NCBI RefSeq assembly: GCF_001858025.1
Contig: NZ_LZQD01000006.1
Span: 90,894-154,893, forward strand
Source: Trichormus sp. NMC-1
GTDB taxonomy: Bacteria; Cyanobacteriota; Cyanobacteriia; Cyanobacteriales; Nostocaceae
Direction: 5' to 3'
Length of the DNA: 64,000 nucleotides
Position 1 is the first letter of the stretch, and each line of letters begins with the position of its first letter. Of the stretch, positions 1 to 7,902 are shown one piece after another. The notes below the pieces were generated by a model. It made no database searches. It worked only from the letters and a program-made list of their open reading frames with translations, and was not told the origin of the DNA. Both the position numbers and the translations under genes were made by a program.

Positions 1-428
1 TGAATTAATTGTTTGCATTCCTGAATGAATGGGTTAAACCGCATCCACATTGCTTCCATGCAGAATAGACCACGTGAGCGGGATTGCTCCACTACCTGGT
101 ATGCTTCTTCCCATGAGCGAGTAAATGGCTTTTCGCAGAGAATAGCTTTTCCGCTGTTCAGTGCCATGAGGCAGTGTTCCTGATGTAAACTAGTCGGCGT
201 AGCAATGTAAATTACATCAATCTCCGGATCATTGAAGAAGTCCTGAAGCGTTTGATGGGCATTAGCAAAACCGAATTGTTGGGAAAAACGGACTGCGTTA
301 TTGGGATTCCTTGAAGCTACTGATTGCTTGACTGCGCCCTCAAGCCCTGTCAGACTCAAGGCAAAATTCTCAGCAATCTGACCTGTACCGAGAATTCCCC
401 ATCTAATGTTTTGAATATCCGAAGTCAT
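1..428 (-). CDS. Gfo/Idh/MocA-family oxidoreductase, N-terminal part (runs off the window)
   Basis: The reverse strand reads from ATG at 428 through the window edge without a stop, giving 142 residues. A Rossmann nucleotide-binding motif GILGTGQIAENFA lies at residues 11-23 and the family's EKP signature at 99-101. MEAMWMRFNP follows at about 124-133, a pattern I associate with the dihydrodiol/xylose dehydrogenase-like branch. Members are cytoplasmic NAD(P)-dependent sugar or polyol oxidoreductases; the substrate cannot be read from this part. The start fits the usual family start. The C-terminal substrate domain lies outside the window. Confidence 0.9.
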   Translation of the reverse strand, partial: MTSDIQNIRWGILGTGQIAENFALSLTGLEGAVKQSVASRNPNNAVRFSQQFGFANAHQTLQDFFNDPEIDVIYIATPTSLHQEHCLMALNSGKAILCEKPFTRSWEEAYQVVEQSRSRGLFCMEAMWMRFNPFIQECKQLI

Positions 429-797
429 TAAATATCTCCGAAAACTGAAAAAATCATACCATTATATTTTTGTGTGTGGTTAACTGTAGCTGCTGTATTG
501 GTGTTGAGAATTTGGCAATTAAATGGGTCTGAACTTTTGTATCCTTTGAAATTAGCTGTTGTGGAGAAATAAATAGTCACAATTCACCTTGACAGGAAAG
601 CAAAGACAGCATTTAACATTCATGAAAAACGGTTGGAAACTTTACTTATAAACGCAGAGGTTCGCTGAGGTAAACGCAAAGTGACGCAGAGTTTTTATTG
701 AAGTTTTCGCTTTGAATTTTGTTATCCTAATAAAGTCGAGATATTAACCGTTTTTAGTATACATGAAAAACGGTCGGGGAAAATTAATTCTCTACCA
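429..797. other. Intergenic region with small repeats, no gene seen
   Basis: No convincing coding frame. It holds a 'cgcagag' repeat patch near 655-690. A hairpin near 743-772 pairs ACCGTTTTT with AAAAACGGT, and the same ATGAAAAACGGT string also occurs near 622, so 620-772 may be a small dispersed repeat. Confidence 0.4.
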
Positions 798-813
798 CTA
801 ATAATACCATTTA

Positions 814-1049
814 TCACCGATAATCACGCTCCATATCACCACTGAAAGATGCAGCGACTTTGTAACCAATACGAATACCAAAAGGTCTAGCAAATCTGTT
901 TTATCAATAGCATATTCACCTGTTTCTATATCAATAATTATCATTTTACCGATGTTTTCTTCTGTTTCTACTTGCTGACGAATACCATTGTCATATAATT
1001 CTTTGGCACGTTTTGCGACTTCTTCGCTGCTGAGGAGAAAGGCTTGCAT
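814..1049 (-). pseudogene. Small conserved cyanobacterial protein, frameshifted
   Basis: From ATG at 1049 the frame reads MQAFLLSSEEVAKRAKELYD and continues to a normal-looking GEYAIDKT. It then turns hydrophobic and ends at 798. Moving to the neighbouring frame at about 895 gives RPFGIRIGYKVAASFSGDME and a stop at 814-816. This looks like the natural C-terminus of such small proteins, which resemble antitoxin or addiction-module partners. A deletion of some codons plus a frameshift is the simplest reading. Function is unknown. A sequencing error cannot be excluded. Confidence 0.6.
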
Positions 1050-1264
1050 TTTTTCATCCTTTGTTTTTAATTATGTTTATAATACTTGATAATTGGTTGT
1101 TACTTTTAAATATTGTATGTTTACACGAAAATTAACTTTCATATTTGCTGTATTTAGTTATTGTCAAAGTCAATTTGCTAAATAATTTTGTGAATTGGGT
1201 ATTCAGCCGTAAATTTATGTATAATCGAGATACAATCAACTTAAATAGCTGGTAAGATAGAAAT

Positions 1265-1666
1265 ATGCCAAAAATGCAAGTTGAACTACAATTATCTTCA
1301 GAAGACTTGCTCAAAGTAGTTGAGCAGTTGAATCAAGCTGATTTAAAACAGTTTATTTCTCAAGTCATCGCTTTACAAGCACAAAGAAATGCTCCGAGTT
1401 TGCAGAAACAGGAGTCCGAGATATTATTGAAAATTAATCAAAGTATTCCTTTAGATATTCAGAAATCTTACAACAATTTAATAGATAAAAGAGATGCAGA
1501 AACTCTCACGGATAATGAATATCGAGAGTTACTACACTTGACGGAAATGATAGAAAAACAGCAAGCACAACGGATAGAATATTTGATAGAGTTAGCAAAA
1601 TTAAGGGGGATTTCTCTAAATATTTTGATGGAAAATTTAGGTATTCAGACACAAGTTTATGTCTGA
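1265..1666 (+). CDS. Small conserved protein paired with an HNH nuclease gene
   Basis: 133 residues, mostly helical and charged, with no recognised domain. A promoter-like TATAAT lies at 1220-1225 with a weak TTGGGT 19 nt upstream. The gene overlaps the start of the next one, an HNH nuclease, by 8 bases, so the two are probably translated together. A clear paralogue lies at 53044-53433 on the other strand without a nuclease beside it. Both share a start like QVELQLSSEDLLKVVEQL, a central LTDNEYRELL stretch and a closing QNLG/ENLG segment. I infer an accessory or partner role for the nuclease, but no function is known to me. Start at 1265; the Met at codon 4 is also possible. Confidence 0.85.
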   Translation: MPKMQVELQLSSEDLLKVVEQLNQADLKQFISQVIALQAQRNAPSLQKQESEILLKINQSIPLDIQKSYNNLIDKRDAETLTDNEYRELLHLTEMIEKQQAQRIEYLIELAKLRGISLNILMENLGIQTQVYV

Positions 1667-2093
1667 AAAAAGAGTAACATCACAACAGAAAAAAGCTGTA
1701 GCTGAACGTGCAAAGGGATGTTGTGAATATTGTCGAAGTCAAGCGCGTTTTGCTATTCAACCCTTCTCAATTGAACATATTATTCCTAAAAGTCAAGGAG
1801 GAAAAACAAGTTTAGATAATTTGGCTTTTTCTTGTCAGGGTTGTAATAATCATAAGTATAACAAGACTGAAGGAATAGATCCAGTAGGTGGTAATATTGT
1901 CTCTCTTTACCATCCACGTCAACAAAAATGGAATGAACATTTTAGTTGGAATGAAGATTTTAGTTTGGTAATTGGTTTGACTCCTACAGGACGTGCTATG
2001 GTAGAAACACTACAACTAAACCGTGAAGGTGTAGTTAATTTGCGTCTTGTTTTGTATGGAATAGGTGAACATCCTCCGGTTGAAGTGAAATAA
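1659..2093 (+). CDS. HNH endonuclease
   Basis: 144 residues. The HNH fold signature is complete. A CEYC pair at about residues 22-25 and IEHIIPKSQGG around 38-48 (the catalytic His) are followed by SLDNLAFSCQGCNNHKYNK around 51-69, with the Asn and a second CxxC zinc pair. HNH nucleases cut DNA and occur in restriction, homing, CRISPR and standalone defence genes. The C-terminal part (WNEHFSWNEDF, LQLNR) is typical of small cyanobacterial standalone HNH proteins. The ATG overlaps the previous gene by 8 bases. The natural target is unknown. Confidence 0.93.
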   Translation: MSEKRVTSQQKKAVAERAKGCCEYCRSQARFAIQPFSIEHIIPKSQGGKTSLDNLAFSCQGCNNHKYNKTEGIDPVGGNIVSLYHPRQQKWNEHFSWNEDFSLVIGLTPTGRAMVETLQLNREGVVNLRLVLYGIGEHPPVEVK

Positions 2094-2109
2094 TTTCGTT
2101 AAGTTCAGT

Positions 2110-2230
2110 TAATAGCGATCGCACACCTCCATCATCATCTAACTAAGAGCGATCGCATTACCTCCACCATTAACTAAGAGCGATCGCATTCCTTCACTAT
2201 CAGCGCACCTCCCACTATAGCGATAGCCAA
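2110..2230. repeat. Cluster of HIP1 octamers
   Basis: Three copies of the HIP1-type string GCGATCGCA are spaced by about 35-45 bases, each followed by similar text (cctccac.../ttaactaagagc). A degenerate copy (agcgatagcc) lies near 2219. HIP1 is very frequent in many cyanobacterial genomes. Here it is part of a loosely tandem repeat between two convergent genes. Confidence 0.7.
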
Positions 2231-2282
2231 CACTAAAAATGGATTTGTTGGGTTTCACTTCCTTCGAGTTCACCAAACACTA

Positions 2283-3137
2283 CTAAATCATTCCAGGTAA
2301 TCCAACCAGTGCATATCCAACATTTTTTATATCTTGGTGTAGTTCGTAACCCAAGTAACTTAAATAAGCTTCAGGTTTTCCAAAAACTCTTGGTTTACAT
2401 ATTAAATATGGTTGAAAACCGTATTGATTAGCAATTCCTAATTGCAAATCTCCACCAATACTTGGATACTTATGATTTTGAATATGCGTTTCAATGACAT
2501 ATTGAGGAGTCCTAGACAAAACTATATCAGCTATATCCTGTTTATTAAAACCTTCTTTAATTTTTACTTCTAAATCATCTTTTTCATCACCAAGGTAAAT
2601 AAATGATTTTCTAGTTAAATCAGTATGAGTTATACAGTTAATCTTATACTCTCCTTCTTCATTTTGAGAAGGATAATAATGAAAAATATAGTATTTTTGA
2701 TTAGCATGACACCAGCCAAATAAAGCTACCTCAATTGCTGAGTTGTTACAAGCAATAACCTTGTATTCATCAAAAGACCTACTTAAATATTGATATATAA
2801 ATTCTGCCACACAATTCATTGGAGGTATGTATTTCTCATTAGCTATTAAGTTACTTAATAAAGGCATTATTGATAAGAAAGAATTTTGTCCTAATAAGGT
2901 GTTACCTGCAAAACAATAGCCATAAGTTTGATAGTGAGAAATTCTGGAATATAATCCATTTTCACCAGGATATTTACAAATTACTGGGAGTGTAAATACC
3001 TTGGCAGCATCATCAATGAGAGTAGAATGGCCAGAGTGTCCAACATCTGTTAGTTTTGATACGCGACTATCAGCAGCTACCCATAAAGAAGGGCTATCAG
3101 GATTTTCGTCATTGAACCATATAGCAATAGCTGTCAT
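2283..3137 (-). CDS. Putative Ntn-hydrolase (proteasome/HslV-like) protein
   Basis: 284 residues. The start reads MTAIAIWF, then VAADSRVSK at about 20-28 and DDAAKVFTLP at about 41-50. GYCFAGNTLLG lies near residue 72. This order (Thr directly after Met, an Asp-containing strand, a Lys before a strand, then a GxAGN turn) resembles proteasome beta subunits and HslV, where Thr2 becomes the nucleophile after Met removal. I infer an N-terminal-nucleophile hydrolase. No partner ATPase is adjacent (clpC, further on, is not an HslU). Substrate unknown. The rest, up to GLPGMI, has no motif I recognise. Confidence 0.6.
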   Translation of the reverse strand: MTAIAIWFNDENPDSPSLWVAADSRVSKLTDVGHSGHSTLIDDAAKVFTLPVICKYPGENGLYSRISHYQTYGYCFAGNTLLGQNSFLSIMPLLSNLIANEKYIPPMNCVAEFIYQYLSRSFDEYKVIACNNSAIEVALFGWCHANQKYYIFHYYPSQNEEGEYKINCITHTDLTRKSFIYLGDEKDDLEVKIKEGFNKQDIADIVLSRTPQYVIETHIQNHKYPSIGGDLQLGIANQYGFQPYLICKPRVFGKPEAYLSYLGYELHQDIKNVGYALVGLPGMI

Positions 3138-3205
3138 TTATTTCTCTCCAATTTTTTTCTAATTATTGAAAATTCCTAGTTATTATTGATTTTGAAATCA
3201 ACTTT

Positions 3206-3571
3206 CTATTCATTATACTCAACCACTACCGCAATAGCCGCAGCGATTTCTTCCATTATTTCACTCGAACATTCTCCAATTTTACGGACTAATCTTTGTA
3301 CATCTACACCGCGCAATTGTAAAATATCTACAGCAGAATCTTTTGACAAACTATTCTTGATATTGGCTTCAATCTTAACGTGCCAAATATTTTCAGTATA
3401 ATATTCCTTCCAATCTGTAATTGGTGCAATTAATTTAATTGGTAACTTACCAACACCATCAGAACTGACAATTATAGCAGGTCTTACTTTTTTAATTTCG
3501 GCTCCCACAGTTGGATCAAAATTAGTCAGCCAGATATCACCCCGTTTAGGAATAGAAGAATTAGTAATCAA
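3206..3571 (-). CDS. MazF/PemK-family toxin (mRNA interferase)
   Basis: 121 residues. The N-terminal PKRGDIWLTNFDPTVGAE and RPAIIVSS segments are the classic MazF/PemK beta-barrel signature. These proteins are ribosome-dependent or -independent endoribonucleases that cut mRNA at short sites. The gene starts 11 bases inside the upstream antitoxin-like gene, the usual antitoxin-toxin order. Family length is about 110-120 residues, so it appears intact. Confidence 0.92.
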   Translation of the reverse strand: MITNSSIPKRGDIWLTNFDPTVGAEIKKVRPAIIVSSDGVGKLPIKLIAPITDWKEYYTENIWHVKIEANIKNSLSKDSAVDILQLRGVDVQRLVRKIGECSSEIMEEIAAAIAVVVEYNE

Positions 3572-3899
3572 TTAAGTCTCCTGCCTCTAATTCTTGCCAT
3601 TCTTGATTTTGCTGGTAATGTTCTAACATTAAATCAGATTGTGCCGCTAAAATCTTTTGTCGTTCCTCTATAGGTAACTTCATCAATTCACGACGGCTGA
3701 TATTTTGTTCCTTTAATTCATCAATATTTGCAGAAAATGTGAGTTCACCATTTTCTTTTTCTCGCTTCGCACTTTGCAAATTTTGATAAATTTCCTCCCG
3801 ACGTTCTTCTCTTAAATATTGCTGCAATAACAATTGAATTTGTAACTTTTCTTCAATTGAAAAACCTTTTATCGCTTCTACCACATCAGTAAAAATCAT
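3561..3899 (-). CDS. Antitoxin-like partner of the MazF toxin, possibly two modules fused
   Basis: From ATG at 3899 the protein has 112 residues. An AGGTG sequence 8 nt upstream supports this start over a GTG four codons earlier. The first part (FSIEEKLQIQLLLQQYLREE to GELTFSANIDELKE) looks like one common cyanobacterial antitoxin type. The second part (RRELMKLPIEERQKILAAQS to WQELEAGDLIDY) looks like another, shorter type. It overlaps the toxin gene. The likely job is to bind and neutralise MazF and to repress the operon. The two-module reading is my inference. Confidence 0.8.
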   Translation of the reverse strand: MIFTDVVEAIKGFSIEEKLQIQLLLQQYLREERREEIYQNLQSAKREKENGELTFSANIDELKEQNISRRELMKLPIEERQKILAAQSDLMLEHYQQNQEWQELEAGDLIDY

Positions 3900-4000
3900 A
3901 ACTGGGAACACCTATTATTACTTATTGTGTCTATCTAACATTTTATCCTACACTCAAAACCTCCTTCTCCTCTCTGTGCCTCTGCGCCTCTGCGTGATAA

Positions 4001-4042
4001 AAAACAAAAAAAACGGTAGAGAACCGAAATCCCCCACCGTTT
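4001..4042 (-). terminator. Rho-independent terminator of clpC
   Basis: On the reverse strand just after the clpC stop, AAACGGT pairs with ACCGTTT (arms about 4036-4042 and 4011-4017). A run of T residues follows (A-rich on the plus strand at 4001-4013). Confidence 0.65.
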
Positions 4043-4065
4043 AATTAACAACTAAAAAATCCTAA

Positions 4066-6540
4066 CTACAACTCAACACCAGGAGTTGATAACTCCCGTG
4101 TTTGTTGAGAACTAACTTGAACAATGCCATTTTCATCAACATCAACAAGAGCAGTATCGCCATCTTTGATGCGTCCAGACAGAATTTCTTCCGCCAAACT
4201 ATCTTCCAACAAGCGCATAATTGCCCGACGTAATGGCCTTGCACCGTAGCTGGGGCTGTAACCCTCAGTTATCAAGCGCTCCTTGAAGCGGTCTGTGACT
4301 TCCAAGACAATGCCCTTATCTGTCAACCGACCGAACACTTCCTTGAGCATGATTTCGGCGATTTGGGTAACTTCAATCTTGTTCAATTGACGGAAGACGA
4401 TAATTTCATCTAACCGGTTCAGGAACTCAGGACGGAAGTATTGTTTCAGTTCCTCATTCACCAAAGAGCGAATTCTGTTGTATTGTGTCTCAGTCGCATC
4501 TTCAGAGAACTCAAAGCCGATACCGCTACCACCTTTTTCAATTACCTTAGAACCAATGTTGGAAGTCAAAATTAGCAAGGTGTTCTTAAAGTCCACCGTG
4601 CGTCCTTTCGCGTCAGTTAAACGACCATCTTCCAAAATTTGCAAGAGCATATTGAACACATCGGGGTGTGCTTTTTCGATTTCGTCAAACAGCACCACAG
4701 TGTAAGGACGACGACGGACAGCTTCTGTTAACTGACCACCTTCGTTGTAGCCCACATAACCAGGAGGTGAACCAATCAATTTACTGACGGTATGACGCTC
4801 CATGTATTCGGACATATCCAAGCGAATCATTGCTTCTTCAGAACCGAAGAAGTAAGAAGCCAAGGATTTCGCCAATTCAGTTTTACCAACCCCAGTCGGA
4901 CCAGAGAAGACAAAACTCGCAATCGGTCGATTTGGATTTTTCAAACCAACACGAGCGCGACGAATAGCGCGGGAAACAGCCTTCACAGCGTCATCTTGAC
5001 CGATGAGACGTTGATGCAAGGTGTCTTCCATGTGCAGCAACTTCTCGGACTCAGACTCGGTGAGTTTGTTCACCGGTACACCTGTCCAGGAAGCGACAAT
5101 GTGAGCAATGTCTTCTTCGGTGACAACTGGTTCTAAACCGTCACCACCAGTAGCATTGGTTTTGCTTTGAGCGATCGCGCGAATTTCCGCTTTAATTTCC
5201 ATTTCCCGATCGCGCAATTCTCCGGCTCGGTCAAAATCCTGAGAACGCACTGCATCATCTTTTTCTTTTAAGATTTGCCGCAATTCCTTGTCTAACTCTT
5301 TCGCTGCGGGTGGCAGTTGGGAGTTCATTAAACGCACGCGAGAACCCGCTTCATCAACCAAATCGATGGCTTTATCTGGCAAATAGCGATCGCTGATATA
5401 TCTATCAGACAATTTCGCCGCTGCTACCAAAGCTTCATCGGAGATTTTCAGTTTGTGGTGTTGCTCGTAGCGTTCGCGCAAACCATATAAAATTTCAATT
5501 GTTTCATCAACGGAAGGCTCACCCACCATCACAGGCTGGAAACGTCTTTCCAACGCTGCATCCCGTTCAATGTGCTTGCGGTACTCATCTAAAGTTGTCG
5601 CCCCGATACACTGCAATTCGCCTCTAGCCAAAGCTGGTTTGAGGATATTCGCCGCATCAATTGCGCCTTCAGCCGCACCTGCACCAATTAAAGTGTGAAC
5701 CTCGTCAATTACCAGGATGACATTACCCGCCGAGCGGATTTCATCCATGATTTTTTTTAGACGTTCTTCAAATTCACCCCGGTACTTGGTTCCTGCTACC
5801 AGCAAACCAATATCGAGAGTGACAACACGCTTATCTTCCAGGATGTCGGGGACATCTTTGTTAGCAATGCGGCTCGCTAAACCTTCAGCGATCGCTGTCT
5901 TACCAACTCCTGGTTCACCAATCAGCACTGGATTGTTTTTAGTCCGGCGACCCAAAATTTGAATCACGCGCTCAATTTCTTTGGCACGTCCCACCACAGG
6001 ATCAAGTTTATTGTCCGTGGCCATTTGGGTCAGATTGGAACCAAATTCATCCAAAGTCGGGGTTTTTGTGCGACCAGATGGACCGCCTCCTGGTGAAACT
6101 TCGGCAGTTTCTCCCAGCATTCGGATTACCTGAGTTCTCACCTTAGATAAATCTACACCGAGGTTTTCTAGCACCCTGGCTGCTACACCTTCCCCTTCGC
6201 GGATGAGGCCCAACAGCAGATGCTCGGTGCCTATGTAGTTATGCCCCAGTTGGCGTGCTTCTTCCAAGGATAGTTCTAGAACTCGCTTTGCCCGTGGCGT
6301 AAACGGAATTTCCACAGCTACAAAGCCAGATCCTCGACCTATAATTTTTTCAACTTCAATTCGGGCATCTTTGAGATTAACGCCCATCGATTTCAGCACC
6401 TTGGCGGCTACTCCTGTGCCTTCACCAATCAGACCCAAGAGGATCTGCTCAGTTCCAACAAAGTTGTGACCTAAACGGCGGGCCTCTTCTTGGGCCAGCA
6501 TGATTACCTTAATGGCTTTTTCTGTGAAGCGTTCAAACAT
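4066..6540 (-). CDS. clpC: ATP-dependent Clp protease ATPase subunit ClpC
   Basis: 824 residues, normal for ClpC. Two Clp-N repeats occupy about 1-145. The first AAA+ module has Walker [10 protein letters not shown] near 207 and an ILVIDEVH Walker B. A UVR-like helical segment ([15 protein letters not shown]) lies near 430, as expected for ClpC rather than ClpB. The second AAA+ module has [13 protein letters not shown] near 547 and [12 protein letters not shown]. ClpC is a hexameric unfoldase that feeds ClpP/ClpR; in cyanobacteria it is constitutive and essential. The gene stands alone, with a long upstream region and its own terminator. Confidence 0.98.
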   Translation of the reverse strand: MFERFTEKAIKVIMLAQEEARRLGHNFVGTEQILLGLIGEGTGVAAKVLKSMGVNLKDARIEVEKIIGRGSGFVAVEIPFTPRAKRVLELSLEEARQLGHNYIGTEHLLLGLIREGEGVAARVLENLGVDLSKVRTQVIRMLGETAEVSPGGGPSGRTKTPTLDEFGSNLTQMATDNKLDPVVGRAKEIERVIQILGRRTKNNPVLIGEPGVGKTAIAEGLASRIANKDVPDILEDKRVVTLDIGLLVAGTKYRGEFEERLKKIMDEIRSAGNVILVIDEVHTLIGAGAAEGAIDAANILKPALARGELQCIGATTLDEYRKHIERDAALERRFQPVMVGEPSVDETIEILYGLRERYEQHHKLKISDEALVAAAKLSDRYISDRYLPDKAIDLVDEAGSRVRLMNSQLPPAAKELDKELRQILKEKDDAVRSQDFDRAGELRDREMEIKAEIRAIAQSKTNATGGDGLEPVVTEEDIAHIVASWTGVPVNKLTESESEKLLHMEDTLHQRLIGQDDAVKAVSRAIRRARVGLKNPNRPIASFVFSGPTGVGKTELAKSLASYFFGSEEAMIRLDMSEYMERHTVSKLIGSPPGYVGYNEGGQLTEAVRRRPYTVVLFDEIEKAHPDVFNMLLQILEDGRLTDAKGRTVDFKNTLLILTSNIGSKVIEKGGSGIGFEFSEDATETQYNRIRSLVNEELKQYFRPEFLNRLDEIIVFRQLNKIEVTQIAEIMLKEVFGRLTDKGIVLEVTDRFKERLITEGYSPSYGARPLRRAIMRLLEDSLAEEILSGRIKDGDTALVDVDENGIVQVSSQQTRELSTPGVEL

Positions 6541-7159
6541 GGCATTTTTCCCATCACCTGCGGTCGTGCCGGTATGCTGATTTTAGCACAGGCTAAAAGT
6601 TTGGATGTTTGTATACAAATTTTGAACATCCAATCGCCATCAGACATGGTGATGAGTTAATTGCTAACTTTTTATTACTTTTTGTGTAGCTAGTGTACTG
6701 AGGAGGTTGAATTTATCAGGCTTTTTGGGACTAATGACAAACATATAAAGCTTTCATGTTGAGATTTTGTTTATTTAGCCCCAAGGGAAACTATGTATCA
6801 TATATCGACCCTTTTTGTCAATAAACTTCTGTTTTTAATAAGCCTAGGTTATGAAAAGGCTAAATAAAGTTTAAAATTCTGATGAGAATTCAATAGCATG
6901 GAAATTACATTTTTTCTCATTAGGGAGAAAACAATTAAAAATCAATAAGTAGGTTGGCGTTAAAAATTGTCGTTATGACAAGGGAACAGGGAACAGGGAA
7001 CAGGGAACAGGGAACAGGGAACAGGGGACGCGGCGATAAGTCAAGAGTAAAGAGACACGGAGATATGGGAAAAGAAGACACGGGGATACTGGGAAAGAGT
7101 TGACTGTCAGAAGACAATCTCTCTTTCTCACCGCGTCTCCCTATCACCGAGTCCCCTTG
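6541..7159. other. clpC upstream region and heptamer repeat zone
   Basis: 6541-6900 is probably the clpC promoter/leader; no CIRCE element was seen. An interspersed element beginning AAGTAGGTTGGCGTT starts at 6947, with copies near 23415 and 28751, and leads into six GGGAACA heptamers. 7030-7155 is low-complexity text (acacggggatactggg, caccgcgtctccc) of the kind found around other heptamer arrays here. No gene seen. Confidence 0.5.
6982..7023. repeat. Heptamer tandem repeat (GGGAACA)x6
   Basis: Six exact tandem copies of GGGAACA. Further short arrays of the same heptamer lie near 18879-18909, 28790 and 44046. These are short tandemly repeated repetitive sequences as known from heterocystous cyanobacteria. 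Confidence 0.9.
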
Positions 7160-7684
7160 TTAACTGAGGCGATTGCTAACCATGATCTGCCAATCATCTA
7201 AAGTTTTGAGAAATTTTGGCTGTTGTAGGTCAGAAAGCCAAAGAATCAGGGCATCTTCATCGTTATCTTTGTAGTAACGTGGTCTTCTGCCGGCTGTTTT
7301 AAAGCCAAATTTTTGATATAACGAGATTGCTGCCTGGTTGGAAGCGCGGACTTCGAGGGTTGCTCGCTCCAAACCGCGATCGCTCGCTGTCTTCAGCAAA
7401 GAATATAACAAAACCTGTCCCAAACCTTGACGGTGATATTGAGGATGAACCGCCAAAATTGTAATGTGTGCTTCTTCTAAAATTGACCAAAAACAGCCCA
7501 TTGCCAGCAAATCAGTGCTAGAAAACGGGGAAAATAAACCTAAAAAATGACTGTTAGGGCTTTCCAACTCCCGTCGGTAGCCATCCATTGTCCACAAGCC
7601 ATCAAAACAAGCTTTATCCAGTTCCAGCAATGCACTCAAATGCTCAAGTGTCAAGGATTGAATTTTTAAATCTAATAAAATCAC
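7160..7684 (-). CDS. rimI: Ribosomal protein S18-alanine N-acetyltransferase (GNAT)
   Basis: 174 residues. GNAT fold: LTILAVHPQYHRQGLGQVLL-type text near 93-112 (the stretch from ITILAV to GQVLL) holds the acetyl-CoA pyrophosphate-binding RQGLG motif. ASNQAAISLYQKFGFK (about 133-148) is the RimI-type C-terminal signature, and GRRPRYYKDNDEDALIL closes the domain. RimI acetylates the N-terminal Ala of ribosomal protein S18. The extra C-terminal tail is common in cyanobacterial RimI. It is transcribed away from lysA. Confidence 0.88.
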   Translation of the reverse strand: MILLDLKIQSLTLEHLSALLELDKACFDGLWTMDGYRRELESPNSHFLGLFSPFSSTDLLAMGCFWSILEEAHITILAVHPQYHRQGLGQVLLYSLLKTASDRGLERATLEVRASNQAAISLYQKFGFKTAGRRPRYYKDNDEDALILWLSDLQQPKFLKTLDDWQIMVSNRLS

Positions 7685-7902
7685 GGTTAGAGGAGGCAGG
7701 GGGCAGGGGGCAGGGGAGATGGGGAGATGGGGAGGTGGGGAGATGGGGAGATGGGGAAAATGAAGAATAACTTAATTACCCATTACCTCTTATCAATCAC
7801 CCATTACCAATCACCTATTACCCATTACCAGCAAAGTTGTAAACTGGGAATCGGGAGAATAAGTCACGCCCGTAATTTTCACAAGGACAACTTTTATTAT
7901 TT
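7685..7902. repeat. Low-complexity repeat tract between rimI and lysA
   Basis: A G-rich tract (7693-7760) with repeats of GATGGGGA is followed by a tract built of TTACCCA/ATCACC-type heptamers (about 7777-7832). It carries the promoter side of both divergent genes. No gene or clear promoter can be singled out. Confidence 0.6.

Noticed and set aside
4478..5962. Several 75-114 codon frames opposite clpC
   Set aside because: Shadows of a well-conserved gene; no independent signals.
6541..6900. CIRCE heat-shock operator upstream of clpC
   Set aside because: No TTAGCACTC-N9-GAGTGCTAA-like pair is present; 'ttagcac' near 6583 has no partner.
6935..7147. 70-codon reverse frame upstream of rimI region
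   Set aside because: Made of GGGAACA and other low-complexity repeats.
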